Shown here piece by piece: positions 1-8,501 of a stretch of DNA of 64,000 nt. The first letter of the stretch is position 1. The number at the start of each line of letters is the position of its first letter. Origin of the DNA: Sulfurovum sp. TSL1. Its GTDB lineage: Bacteria; Campylobacterota; Campylobacteria; Campylobacterales; Sulfurovaceae. The stretch spans positions 1 through 64,000 of the forward strand of contig NZ_BPFI01000003.1 of the NCBI RefSeq assembly GCF_019972135.1, in the 5' to 3' direction. Position numbers and translations under genes: made by a program. The notes below the pieces were generated by a model that was not told where the DNA came from, did not search any database, and saw nothing but the letters and a program-made list of their open reading frames with translations.

Positions 1-43
1 TGTACAGCTTTTTTCAATAGTAGATTACGGATTATTGAAGATT

Positions 44-76
44 AGCCACTTTTAGATATTTAATCTGCAAGTGGCT
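44..76 (+). terminator. Possible terminator hairpin at the left edge
   Basis: An 8-bp perfect inverted repeat (AGCCACTT at 44-51, AAGTGGCT at 69-76) encloses a 17-nt AT-rich loop and is followed by CTATTTTATAAG. It could end a plus-strand gene lying before the window. The tract after the stem is only moderately T-rich and the loop is long, so this is weak support. Confidence 0.35.
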
Positions 77-154
77 CTATTTTATAAGGTTTTGAAAAGA
101 AGACATTTCTGATATACTCTTCATACTAAAATATCATCGCCGAAGGATACCAAT

Positions 155-517
155 ATGACTATAGCTCGTTTAAAAATATTCTTCTTAGGCATGATATTTG
201 GTATGTTAGTATTGATTTTGTCTGTATGGAATTTTAGAGATAACATAATCAACAAATTGCAGACAATATCTTTTATGGGCTCATCTTTAAAGAATCAAGT
301 AGTAGTTATTCAGAAAGATGCCAAGCTATATCAAGGAAATTCAGAAATAGGATTTCTAAAAAAAGGTACTGTTTTGGAGTATACCCAACATGTGGATAAA
401 ATAGATCACTATAATTTAAGTATCATTTTTGAAGCCAGCGCTCATGAAGAACCATTAAATATCTTTAAGCATGCTACTAAAGATTATTCTATTACTACGG
501 ATTTGATACCAAAATGA
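155..517 (+). CDS. Unrecognised single-pass membrane protein
   Basis: I do not recognise this 120-residue protein. It has one N-terminal hydrophobic segment (about residues 7-25) after a short basic start, then a polar domain rich in beta-type residues. That layout suggests an inner-membrane anchored protein facing the periplasm. The start is preceded by GAAGGA at a suitable distance. The stop overlaps the start of the next gene by 4 bp (ATGA), so the two are probably co-translated. Base composition is clearly more AT-rich than the housekeeping genes to the right, which fits accessory DNA. No function can be assigned. Confidence 0.6.
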   Translation: MTIARLKIFFLGMIFGMLVLILSVWNFRDNIINKLQTISFMGSSLKNQVVVIQKDAKLYQGNSEIGFLKKGTVLEYTQHVDKIDHYNLSIIFEASAHEEPLNIFKHATKDYSITTDLIPK

Positions 518-891
518 AAAAATCTTTCAATGAATATTTCCGTCAAAAGTACAAAAAAGATCCTGATGGTGTTATTTCTTTTGTCTTTCTTTTTATTCTT
601 AGCCCAATTGCTTTATTCTACATCTTTGGCTTAATAAAAGGAACATTTGTCTTTTTGTCCTTATGGGTGGTTCTCGGAGCCATACCATATATCCTCCACT
701 ATTTGACAAGCTTGAAATTTGATATTACAGATATCATTTTACTGGGTGCAATTGGTATTTATTTGGTATGGATTTTTTGTATGTATTTATATCATGGTAA
801 CTTTGAATCTACTTTGTTTCTTACATCTATGGGGATGCTATTATATGTTATTCTTAGGATAGCAAGTTGGATAGGTTCATACATAAAGTAA
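514..891 (+). CDS. Unrecognised polytopic membrane protein
   Basis: This 125-residue protein carries about four hydrophobic segments (roughly 22-40, 44-63, 70-91 and 100-120) after a basic cytoplasmic N-terminus. It overlaps the preceding membrane-protein gene by 4 bp, so the two form a pair, possibly acting together at the inner membrane. I recognise no family. It ends shortly before a hairpin at 931-965 that probably stops transcription. Like its partner it is AT-rich and flanked by the ATTTTATAAGGTTTT repeat. Confidence 0.6.
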   Translation: MKKSFNEYFRQKYKKDPDGVISFVFLFILSPIALFYIFGLIKGTFVFLSLWVVLGAIPYILHYLTSLKFDITDIILLGAIGIYLVWIFCMYLYHGNFESTLFLTSMGMLLYVILRIASWIGSYIK

Positions 892-930
892 TTTAATCAA
901 TAACAAATACCAAAGCGCAAGAGAACACTC

Positions 931-965
931 AAAACCATATAAAGTTATATATTTTATAAGGTTTT
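931..965. terminator. Bidirectional hairpin terminator between convergent genes
   Basis: AAAACC-A-TATAAA (931-943) pairs with TTTATA-A-GGTTTT (953-965), giving two 6-bp helices with one internal A-A mismatch and a 9-nt loop. A-rich on the left arm and T-rich on the right arm, it lies between a plus-strand gene ending at 891 and a minus-strand gene ending at 966, the usual place for a shared terminator. The right arm is also a copy of the 15-bp repeat seen at 79-93. Confidence 0.5.
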
Positions 966-1499
966 CTATTTGTCTTTTAATGGTTTTAGAATACCATTTT
1001 CATCAAATTCACATTTTTCTTTCGCCATTCCGGATGATCCATAAACTCCTCCACTAAGTTCTCTATTAAATCGTTCATACACCATATGTCGTTTTCTTGT
1101 ATTGAATTGTATTTTATTAATTTCGCTACTTGTATCACGAAATGGGTCAAGTATATAAGTTTCATTATTCTCTTTTGAATAGTATTTCCAATACCCTATA
1201 CAACCAACAATATTACTTATATGATTTCTTGTTTCTTTGGCTTTACTAGGATCAACAATCACCATATTATAAGCTCTTGCACTCTGCATGAAGATACCTA
1301 TTTCTATGGGATGTTTATATGTCTTGTATATCCAACGCTCCACATCATCTCTTACACCATTATTGTTGGAGTCAATTCCAAGTAATGTAGAGTTGTTGAT
1401 TTTTGGGTTTGGTTCAGGTGGTAGAGTGTGTCCATTAATGGTTTCGGAATAAGTATTTGAAGTAAAAAATAATAATAGAGTCAATCCAAGTTTTTTCAT
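966..1499 (-). CDS. Secreted hypothetical protein with a calcium-loop-like motif
   Basis: The 177-residue product begins with a typical signal peptide (KK followed by LGLTLLLFF and a small-residue cleavage region near residue 18). Mature residues about 42-53 read GIDSNNNGVRDD, the acidic Asx-rich loop found in dockerin, thrombospondin type 3 and EF-hand-like calcium sites. Two cysteines (near residues 100 and 162) could form a periplasmic disulfide. I do not recognise the family beyond this loop. The gene stands alone, converges on the membrane-protein pair to its left, and shares their high AT content. Confidence 0.6.
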   Translation of the reverse strand: MKKLGLTLLLFFTSNTYSETINGHTLPPEPNPKINNSTLLGIDSNNNGVRDDVERWIYKTYKHPIEIGIFMQSARAYNMVIVDPSKAKETRNHISNIVGCIGYWKYYSKENNETYILDPFRDTSSEINKIQFNTRKRHMVYERFNRELSGGVYGSSGMAKEKCEFDENGILKPLKDK

Positions 1500-1743
1500 A
1501 TATAGCCTTTCTATTCAATCAACTATATACTATCTTAATTCCCTAAAAACCAAAACCTTATAATCTAACATATTTTATAACGTTATTCGCTATATCGACG
1601 TTTGAGAGCCATAAATTTACACCCATCCATAGAAAACCTTATAAAATGTTCCATATTGGTATGTTTTATAATGAAAACTGTAATAAACGGGTAATAGTGA
1701 TTTTTAGCATATTTTATTTGAAATAAAAATGGGGAGGTAAATA
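1500..1743. other. AT-rich spacer with repeat copies, no gene seen
   Basis: This stretch between a hypothetical gene and the hairpin array after rpsI contains two copies of the AAAACCTTATAA motif in the same orientation (1552-1563 and 1633-1644), which are the reverse complement of the repeat at 79-93 and 951-965. It also holds an AT-rich near-palindrome at 1712-1728 (TTTTATTT and AAATAAAA). Open frames here lack ribosome binding sites and family resemblance. Confidence 0.5.
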
Positions 1744-1747
1744 AATT

Positions 1748-1853
1748 TGCAAGGGGAAACCTTGCAGAAGATTCCAAGGGAAACCCTTGGAGAAAGCAGT
1801 CGAAATCTCTCGAAAGAGATTTTCCAAAGACAAACTTTGGGAAAAGATCGACT
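1748..1853 (-). repeat. Array of four hairpins immediately after rpsI
   Basis: Four short inverted repeats follow one another: 1748-1754/1760-1766 (TGCAAGG/CCTTGCA), 1773-1780/1784-1791 (TCCAAGGG/CCCTTGGA), 1803-1810/1815-1822 (AAATCTCT/AGAGATTT, with a TTCG loop on the minus strand) and 1824-1829/1835-1840 (CCAAAG/CTTTGG). A further pair, AGTCGA at 1798-1803 and TCGACT at 1848-1853, encloses the last two and touches the rpsI stop codon. Units 1, 2 and 4 look like diverged copies of one palindromic unit. In the rpsI transcript this would be a strongly folded 3' end, acting as terminator or as a barrier to 3' exonucleases. No long T-run follows. Confidence 0.6.
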
Positions 1854-2241
1854 ATCTTTTTGAGAACTGTGGAGATCTTCTCGCTTTTTTCTTTCCTGGT
1901 TTCTTTCTTTCAACAACTCTTGAGTCTCTAGTAAGAAGTCCCATTGGCTTAAGGATCGCTCTGAAAGATGGTTCAAACTCTACAAGTGCTTTCGTGATAC
2001 CATGCTTAAGTGCATCCGCTTGAGCAGCATAACCACCACCAAGTGTAGTAGCTCTGATGTTCATAGACTCAAGTTGTTTAGTTGCTTCAAGTGGAAGTCT
2101 TACTTTCATTTTAAGTGTTTCGTGTCCACCTAACCATTGGTCAAGTGTTTTACCGTTGATAAGCATTTCACCGTTACCTGGAGTCAACCAGACTTTAGCG
2201 ATCGCTGCTTTTCTTTTTCCTGTTGCGTACATAGTTGCCAT
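1852..2241 (-). CDS. rpsI: Small ribosomal subunit protein uS9
   Basis: This 129-residue protein is ribosomal protein S9, whose long C-terminal tail reaches the P-site tRNA in the 30S subunit. The N-terminal [15 protein letters not shown] and the extreme C-terminal RRSPQFSKR are characteristic, and the length is normal for bacteria. It lies directly downstream of rplM with a 2-nt spacer, the near-universal rplM-rpsI pair, so the two are co-transcribed and probably translationally coupled. The stop codon borders an unusual hairpin array. Confidence 0.97.
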   Translation of the reverse strand: MATMYATGKRKAAIAKVWLTPGNGEMLINGKTLDQWLGGHETLKMKVRLPLEATKQLESMNIRATTLGGGYAAQADALKHGITKALVEFEPSFRAILKPMGLLTRDSRVVERKKPGKKKARRSPQFSKR

Positions 2242-2243
2242 GC

Positions 2244-2669
2244 TTACGCTCCCTTATTGATTTGAGCAGTGTGTGGATGTTCAGCACCTGCATATACTTT
2301 AAGCTTTTTCAGCATTGTTCTACCAAGAGTCGTCTTTGGAAGCATACCTCTAACAGCAAGCTTGTAAAGTTTCTCTGTATGGTTTTCTAACATATCACCA
2401 AGTTTTTTACTTTTAGTAGAACCGAAGTAACCACTGTGAGTAAAGTACTCTTTATCTTCAAGTTTCACACCTGAAAATTTTGCTTTTTCAGCATTGATGA
2501 TAACTACGTAGTCACCACAATCTACGTTTGGTGTAAATGATGGTTTGTGTTTACCTCTAAGAAGTGCCGCTACTTCAGTTAAGATACGACCAAAAGTTTT
2601 ACCTTCTGCATCGATCAAAACCCAGTCACGTTGTACTTCAGCAGGTTTAAGAACTGATGTCAATTTCAT
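2244..2669 (-). CDS. rplM: Large ribosomal subunit protein uL13
   Basis: The 141-residue product is ribosomal protein L13, an early assembly protein of the 50S subunit. Recognisable stretches are [25 protein letters not shown] near the N-terminus, [10 protein letters not shown], and [12 protein letters not shown] followed by [11 protein letters not shown] at the C-terminal side. AAGGAAA precedes the start. It heads the rplM-rpsI operon. The addA gene ends about 90 bases upstream, and in related genomes addB-addA-rplM-rpsI is a familiar order, so read-through from addA is possible. Confidence 0.97.
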   Translation of the reverse strand: MKLTSVLKPAEVQRDWVLIDAEGKTFGRILTEVAALLRGKHKPSFTPNVDCGDYVVIINAEKAKFSGVKLEDKEYFTHSGYFGSTKSKKLGDMLENHTEKLYKLAVRGMLPKTTLGRTMLKKLKVYAGAEHPHTAQINKGA

Positions 2670-2758
2670 GAATTTTCCTTGTTTAAATAGAACGATTTAC
2701 ACGGTAAATGCTCTTTTGTGAACGGATTCTACCCACTTAAACTTAAAATTTATTTAAA

Positions 2759-5497
2759 TTAAGACCAATTTAAGGTTTTAATTTCTATTTTGTCCTCTAA
2801 AAGATAAATGATCATCCCCTCCGTCCTTTTTCCGGTGATCCTCCCTATGGCCTTTTGATAATATCTTACCTGTTTTTCATGTTTCAGGGCATACTTTTTT
2901 GAACTTTTATAGTCTACGACCAGACAGTGATCCTCATATCCCAGCAAAAGGTCTATCTGTTTCAGTTCTCCCTCAAAACTGAGAGACTGCTCTTTTCTGA
3001 CCTTGGCCCCATCAAGTCTCTGTTGGAATGCTTTATCATGGATCAGATATCTGATACGCATTTCTATCTGTTTCATACTCGGATCAGGCAACTGCTGTCC
3101 ATAACGATTTTTCAATGAAAGCATGGCTACACCCAGACTCTTTTCATCAAATGAACCCAGCATCTCCAAGGTATAATGCAAGGCTGTACCGAACAAGATA
3201 GCCTCATAGTCCTTCTCTTCTTCCTCTTCAGCAGAAAGTACTTCTTGTGTACCATAGTTTGAGATCTTCAACGCTTTTACCGTCTCAGGTACACTCTTTT
3301 CACTCTCATGTATGGGCACTGCTTGAAGTTCACCCACAGTGAGTGGTGCCATGCTGATCTCATCAAAAATAGAGTCTTTGGGTTTTCTCAGAACGATAAG
3401 CCCTTCTACGGCGCGGGTCAAAGCCACATAAAGTATATTTTTTCTGTCTTTCAGTTCTGAGACCTTCCGTGCATCCATGATTCGTTGATATGCTTCATCA
3501 AAATGTTCCCTGCCTTTGATCCTGTAGAGTATCTTATCGATAGTAAGCTGATCATTGTAATGGTAGATCAGTGCCGATTTGTCACTGTTTTTACGCGTGA
3601 GTTTATCAAGCAGGATGACATACCCAAATTCAAGTCCTTTGGATCCGTGGATCGTCATGATCTTGGCTCCATGCGCTGTATTTGCCGCAACAGCAATGGA
3701 AGAAGTACGAAACTCTTCTATAAATGTAGGTATGTCTGAAAAATGCGACGCGAACTCCAAGAGTTTCAATATATTCATATCTCCATCAAAATACCCGAAC
3801 CCTCTTACCAGTCTGTCTATCACTTGCAAAGGAGACATAAATGCCGAGAACCAGGAAGTATCCATATCTTCCAATTTTTTACCCACTTTTAACACCAGTG
3901 CTTGTGCATCTATTTTCTCTCCATAGAACAGATATGCCACCATCGAGACCAGTGCTGCTATTTTAGGAATATTTTTGAGTGAACTGGAAGTCTGCAAAAG
4001 TGTATCGATACCTTCTGAGATACAGGCTTCCTGCAGACTCACCCCATCTTTGTTCGTACTGACCAAAAAAGCGATGTCATTGACATCAACCCCTAATGCC
4101 AACAATCTTTTGGCTTGTCCTACCGCTTCTTCTATCAGTGTTTCGGACTCAATGACCTCTACATACCCTGCAGGAGCCCTATCTTGACTCTTTTGAGGTA
4201 CATAGCCTTCCATCGCCGGTTCAAACCATCGGTTGACCTGTTCTACCACATTTTTGGAACTTCTGTAGTTGGTGTCCATCTGTTCTATGGTTACACCATA
4301 GTGTTCAGCGACTTTGTCGAACAGCTCTTCTACCCCACCGCGAAAACGGTACAGCGACTGTTTGGTATCTCCGACATAGAAAAAGCTCTTAAATTCACTC
4401 TGTCCCTGTCCTGAAAATATCTCATCTATAAGTGGTTTGAGCAGTAAGAACTGCAATGTAGAGGTATCTTGAAACTCATCCAGCAGTATATGTTTGAACT
4501 TGGAGTCTATCTTGAAATACAAAAACTCTTTGCTGAGACTCTCATGCAGGAGCCGGTAGGTAAAATAGGTCAGATCATCAAAACTCAGTACACCCGAAGA
4601 CTTCGCATTGGTGATCGTCGCATTTTTATAGTAATCGTAGATCTTAAAGAGATTATGTAATACGATCGCTTCTTTTGCTTGTGACCAAAGGGCCAACTCT
4701 TTTTTGAGCAAGGCATAAAGTCCTTCTATCTCATCATTGGCTACTTTTTTAAACCATGAGTGTTCACCCAAAGTCTCTTTTTCAAAAAGAGATTTACCAA
4801 ACAACGTTTTGATACTCTTTGTGTCAAACTGATTCATACAACGTGCCGGCGCCCCTGCATCTGTCAGTGCTTTTATAAGCTTGTTCCTCAAAGCTTCACA
4901 TCTCTCCTCCTGTCTGGATAGAGAAAAACTCTCCTCCTCTTGCTGAGGCAATAAAGGATCGACCTTATAAAAGTTTTGCATCAGGTCAAAGATCTTCATA
5001 AAACGTTTGTCTTCGATATCCATGGAGAGCTTCACAAGCGAAGAGAGCAACCCTGCTGCCTGGACCTCATCCAGGAAATGTTTTTCCAGTGCATCTTCAC
5101 CCTGCTCTTTGGTGACAAAGTCAGGTTCAAGCCCTATCTCCAAAGAGGCCGAACGCAAGATGGAAGAGAAAAAACTGTCAAGCGTGACAATGTAGGAACT
5201 GCTGGCCAGGAAGCGTGCCAAAACCTCAGGCTGTTTTTCTAAAAGTGCTTCACGTGAAAGTCCCGTCTGTACGCAGATCGCACTGGTGAACGCGTCATTG
5301 CGTTTATCGGCCAAACTACGCAGAGACTCTACGACCCTTTGACGCATCTCCGCTGCTGCCTTGTTGGTAAACGTGGCTGCCAGAATAGCGCCAGGAGATT
5401 CTCCCATAAAAAGCAGTGAAATGTACCGAACGGAAAGTGCGAATGTTTTGCCCGAACCTGCAGAAGCAGAGTAGGCTAAAAAAGGTTTGAAACTCAT
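2759..5497 (-). CDS. addA: AddA/RecB-like helicase-nuclease subunit
   Basis: This 912-residue UvrD-superfamily helicase with a C-terminal nuclease domain is the AddA-type subunit of the double-strand-break end-processing enzyme that prepares ends for RecA. Helicase motifs are visible in order: Walker A ASAGSGKT (about 11-18), motif Ia AATFTNKAAAEMR, Walker B LLDEFQDTS (about 338), motif III VGDTKQSLYRFRGG (about 376), motif V TIHGSKGLEFG (about 615) and motif VI LYVALTRA (about 690). A PD-(D/E)XK nuclease signature, VVDYKSSKKY, lies near residue 860. The start overlaps the addB stop as ATGA, so the subunits are translationally coupled. Confidence 0.9.
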   Translation of the reverse strand: MSFKPFLAYSASAGSGKTFALSVRYISLLFMGESPGAILAATFTNKAAAEMRQRVVESLRSLADKRNDAFTSAICVQTGLSREALLEKQPEVLARFLASSSYIVTLDSFFSSILRSASLEIGLEPDFVTKEQGEDALEKHFLDEVQAAGLLSSLVKLSMDIEDKRFMKIFDLMQNFYKVDPLLPQQEEESFSLSRQEERCEALRNKLIKALTDAGAPARCMNQFDTKSIKTLFGKSLFEKETLGEHSWFKKVANDEIEGLYALLKKELALWSQAKEAIVLHNLFKIYDYYKNATITNAKSSGVLSFDDLTYFTYRLLHESLSKEFLYFKIDSKFKHILLDEFQDTSTLQFLLLKPLIDEIFSGQGQSEFKSFFYVGDTKQSLYRFRGGVEELFDKVAEHYGVTIEQMDTNYRSSKNVVEQVNRWFEPAMEGYVPQKSQDRAPAGYVEVIESETLIEEAVGQAKRLLALGVDVNDIAFLVSTNKDGVSLQEACISEGIDTLLQTSSSLKNIPKIAALVSMVAYLFYGEKIDAQALVLKVGKKLEDMDTSWFSAFMSPLQVIDRLVRGFGYFDGDMNILKLLEFASHFSDIPTFIEEFRTSSIAVAANTAHGAKIMTIHGSKGLEFGYVILLDKLTRKNSDKSALIYHYNDQLTIDKILYRIKGREHFDEAYQRIMDARKVSELKDRKNILYVALTRAVEGLIVLRKPKDSIFDEISMAPLTVGELQAVPIHESEKSVPETVKALKISNYGTQEVLSAEEEEEKDYEAILFGTALHYTLEMLGSFDEKSLGVAMLSLKNRYGQQLPDPSMKQIEMRIRYLIHDKAFQQRLDGAKVRKEQSLSFEGELKQIDLLLGYEDHCLVVDYKSSKKYALKHEKQVRYYQKAIGRITGKRTEGMIIYLLEDKIEIKTLNWS

Positions 5498-7851
5498 AGA
5501 TACTCTCCTCTCTCACACATCAACGTAAATTCACAATACTTGCATTTTTGCAGATCCTCACACTTTTCAGCCGTAAAAGAGCTTGTTTGTTTGAGTGCTA
5601 TGATATGTTGTGCCAAAAGTGCGTTTTTCTCTTCAAGGGCTGTGATCTCTTCTATGGTGCCTCCTTCGAGTATCTTGACGAATGCCAAATGGACATTCTG
5701 GTATTTTCCTGTAAGCATTTGGTGGTAAATGCTCATTTGAAAATCGCTAAGCTTCTCCAGGTTCTTGGTTTTGTTGGCCTCTGCTGTTGAGCCGCTTTTA
5801 TAGTCAAGCACAAGTGTATCTGTTGCATTCTGGTCTATACGGTCTATGCGTCCCTTGAAGCGTAGACCCCCTATCTCCCCCTGTACTTCCACTTCTCTTT
5901 CCACCACGCTCCAGTCAGCCTGGAAATGCTCTATCTGAGAAGTGACAAACCCTTTTAATTTCTCTTTCCAAAGCAGTTTTTTATAGGCTGTTTGGGCATC
6001 ATCCAAAGGGAGTAACCGATCTAACAGAATATCTATGTTTTTTTTCATCTCCTCTTGACTGTCATACGATTCCTTTTCTCTATAGAGGTGATCCAAGAGC
6101 AGATGCAAGAATGCACCCTCATTCAGCTCCTCTTCTCTCTTTGCCTCTATCTTTTGTATATATCGATAGTAATACTTTCGCTTACACTCCAGATAGGTTT
6201 TTAGTCTTGAGGCTGACCATATCATATCCTGCGCATTAAATTGCTCTACGATCGGATCTTTCTCCTCGACAAACTGTGAAGGTTCATCATAAAGCAGAGT
6301 GGTCTGTGCCTGTGCCGGTACTGCACCTTTAAGTCCCAGTTCATAAAGGAACTTTGAGGGAAGTTTATTGTCACTGCTGCTGTAGAGTATAGTGACCTCC
6401 TTGGCTTGTTCCAGTAAGCGTTTATAATACTGCTTCTGCAACGCTTCTCTGTCATGTTTCGTAGGAAGATTGGCAAAGGCACGGACCGAGGAGTTTAGAA
6501 ACTGGTCTTTGCTTGAAGCTGCGGGGACAATACCTTCATTAAAATCGACAATGACCACGCCTTCAAAACATACGCCTCTGGTCTCCAGGACACCCATCAC
6601 CGTGACCAACCCGCCCCTTACATCATCGATCGTGATCTTGGAAAGCGCTTTAAGCCAGAAAAACAGCCACTCTTTTACACTCAGCTCCTCTTTTGCAAAG
6701 ATCTTCAGAAAATGCAGATACTTTTCATAGACGCGCTCATTCATCTTCTCTTTTTGTTCCCCCTCAAGCAGTGGGCACTCTAAGAGTCCTAATCCATCTA
6801 TCGCACTGAAAAACGCTTCTATGTTGCAGCGTTTGGATGAAGAGAGTTTCTCTACCGTTTCAAGATCAAATCCGTAACGTTCCAACAGCTGTCTGTGTTC
6901 GCTGTCAAAGCTCTGCCAATATCTATAGAGTGCTTCAAGCGATTTGTAGATACGGCCGTTGGCGTAGTCATATCCCATCGCAAAGTTCAGGTTGTTGTGG
7001 GTGTCAAAAAGCGTAAAGTGTTCTTTAAAGTCTTCATCAGGCAGTATAAGCACGATCTCTTCGGGAGGTATACCCGAACGTACCATCTTTTCTACCTCTA
7101 TGAATGCAACCGCTATCTGTTCCTGTCGTTCTTCCACGGAGAAGACATGGGCATGGATCTTTGCATCATTAGGCCGGGACGAAACTATTTTTTTCTCTGT
7201 CAGGTCAAAACTGACAGAGGCATGGTTTTCCAAGGTCATTCCCAGTGCTTCAAAACGTTCCTGCATCTTCACATTGAAGTGGCTGGTCGTATAGTGAATG
7301 ATGAGCTGCGTTCTCTTGGCTATTTTTTCTAGAAGTTCCAGCTCAAAGTGGCTCAGATATCCTTCCAGATGTATCTCTATACGTTCATACGCCTGTAAAA
7401 ATCCCTCATTGAGTCTATAGGAGTGAGGGATCAATGCTTTGTCTGTAAAACCCTGTGCCTCAAGCACTCTTCTATAATTCTCCAAAAGCTGTTCGAGGAT
7501 ACCCAGATGTGTCTCAAACTCTGCATAGGCATCCGCCTGTGCCAAAGCCTCAAAGCTTATCTGTTCGGCAGCCAACTCTTCAAAAAATTTGAACAGGGCG
7601 TCACTTTTGGTAAAGAACTTTACCAGCTCCAGATTGAGATTCAATGCCTCAAAAGCTTGAAAAGAGGCTGCTTCACGTAAAAGAAGGATACGCTGCAGCG
7701 GGTCTATCTGTACTTTGTCTTCCAAAAGGATAGCGCGCTGTTCAAACTCATCCATACGCATAAGTGCGGGTAAAAAACCATCCTGTTCTTTCTGGACAGC
7801 ACTGACTGTTCTTAAGGCTCGTGATGTGGGATAAATATGGAGTTGATTCAT
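5494..7851 (-). CDS. addB: AddB-like nuclease subunit with iron-sulfur cluster motif
   Basis: The 785-residue product is the AddB-type partner of AddA. Its C-terminal third carries the nuclease core: SRLKTYLECKRKYYYRYI (about 548-565), GAFLHLLLDHLY, FKGRIDRID and LVLDYKSGS (about 680). The cluster CEDLQKCKYCEFTLMC near the C-terminus, together with the Cys in YLECKRK, matches the four-cysteine iron-sulfur arrangement of AddB nuclease domains. The N-terminus (IYPTSRALRTV) has no Walker A motif, unlike Bacillus AddB, so only AddA should hydrolyse ATP. It is the first gene of the addB-addA pair. Confidence 0.88.
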   Translation of the reverse strand: MNQLHIYPTSRALRTVSAVQKEQDGFLPALMRMDEFEQRAILLEDKVQIDPLQRILLLREAASFQAFEALNLNLELVKFFTKSDALFKFFEELAAEQISFEALAQADAYAEFETHLGILEQLLENYRRVLEAQGFTDKALIPHSYRLNEGFLQAYERIEIHLEGYLSHFELELLEKIAKRTQLIIHYTTSHFNVKMQERFEALGMTLENHASVSFDLTEKKIVSSRPNDAKIHAHVFSVEERQEQIAVAFIEVEKMVRSGIPPEEIVLILPDEDFKEHFTLFDTHNNLNFAMGYDYANGRIYKSLEALYRYWQSFDSEHRQLLERYGFDLETVEKLSSSKRCNIEAFFSAIDGLGLLECPLLEGEQKEKMNERVYEKYLHFLKIFAKEELSVKEWLFFWLKALSKITIDDVRGGLVTVMGVLETRGVCFEGVVIVDFNEGIVPAASSKDQFLNSSVRAFANLPTKHDREALQKQYYKRLLEQAKEVTILYSSSDNKLPSKFLYELGLKGAVPAQAQTTLLYDEPSQFVEEKDPIVEQFNAQDMIWSASRLKTYLECKRKYYYRYIQKIEAKREEELNEGAFLHLLLDHLYREKESYDSQEEMKKNIDILLDRLLPLDDAQTAYKKLLWKEKLKGFVTSQIEHFQADWSVVEREVEVQGEIGGLRFKGRIDRIDQNATDTLVLDYKSGSTAEANKTKNLEKLSDFQMSIYHQMLTGKYQNVHLAFVKILEGGTIEEITALEEKNALLAQHIIALKQTSSFTAEKCEDLQKCKYCEFTLMCERGEYL

Positions 7852-7920
7852 GCTGAGTAGTATAGCATAGTGCAGAAGATAAAAACGAAAAATCTGTCAA
7901 TATGACAGATAAAGATGATA

Positions 7921-7937
7921 AGAGGGTGCATCCCTCT
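7921..7937 (-). terminator. Hairpin after the cco operon
   Basis: AGAGGG (7921-7926) and CCCTCT (7932-7937) form a 6-bp GC-rich stem with a 5-nt loop, 16 bases after the stop codon of the FixH-like gene. On the minus strand it is followed by TATCATCTTTATC, moderately T-rich. Its position suits termination of the ccoNOQP transcript before addB. Confidence 0.5.
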
Positions 7938-7952
7938 CATCAGAGTGATACC

Positions 7953-8501
7953 TTAGGGTTTGAGATAAGCGGATACTTCCGAATAACCCATCGTATCACC
8001 GACCTCTGCTCTAAGCTGCAAGGTGTATCTTCCTGCCTTGGTGATATTCACATCTGTCACCTGATATTTCCCGTTCACATAAGGAATATGATTGAAAAGT
8101 TGATCTTCATTCCTGCTGTGGGGCCGTGTCAGTAAAAAGGTGACATTCGCATCCGATACCTTTGAACCGTCTTTGGCAACCACCTCATAGGCGAAGGTAT
8201 TCATCCCCTGTGATAATTTGACAGGATTTGGCTGAGGACGGTTACTGTTCACATTGTCGGTCATGACCATCGTTTCCACATCCAAGAGATGGATCTCATA
8301 TGCTTGATCAAATGCTCTTCTTTTCTCCATGATCTGATTGATATTCATATCAGCCATCTGGTATTTGAGCATATACTGGTTGGACTCTTGTACCGGTATC
8401 GATGATGCTGACTTTACCGTCCAGTAACTTAACGTGATCCCAAGCACAAGAAAGCCGAGTATCATATGAGGCCAGTATGTTTTTCCGCTATTTTTTGCCA
8501 T
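7953..8501 (-). CDS. ccoH: FixH/CcoH-like cbb3 oxidase assembly protein
   Basis: This 182-residue protein has one N-terminal membrane segment (about residues 12-30, reached after MAKNSGKTYWPH) and a periplasmic beta-sandwich-like domain, the layout of FixH/CcoH proteins that help assemble cbb3 oxidase. The WP-H element before the membrane segment and the C-terminal pattern AGRYTLQLRAEVGD are consistent with that family, although the domain is longer than in Rhizobium FixH. It is the last gene of the ccoNOQP operon and overlaps its upstream neighbour by 14 bp. I am fairly sure of the family from sequence plus context. Confidence 0.72.
   Translation of the reverse strand: MAKNSGKTYWPHMILGFLVLGITLSYWTVKSASSIPVQESNQYMLKYQMADMNINQIMEKRRAFDQAYEIHLLDVETMVMTDNVNSNRPQPNPVKLSQGMNTFAYEVVAKDGSKVSDANVTFLLTRPHSRNEDQLFNHIPYVNGKYQVTDVNITKAGRYTLQLRAEVGDTMGYSEVSAYLKP

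Noticed and set aside
1500-1700. Integron attC-like recombination site, suggested by small orphan genes with repeated flanks
   Set aside because: No RYYYAAC/GTTRRRY core pair with a spaced symmetric inner region could be found, and no integrase is present.
1787-2023. Plus-strand open frame of 78 codons across the hairpin array and rpsI
   Set aside because: It lies antisense to rpsI, has no ribosome binding site and reads through palindromes; the S9 assignment is certain.
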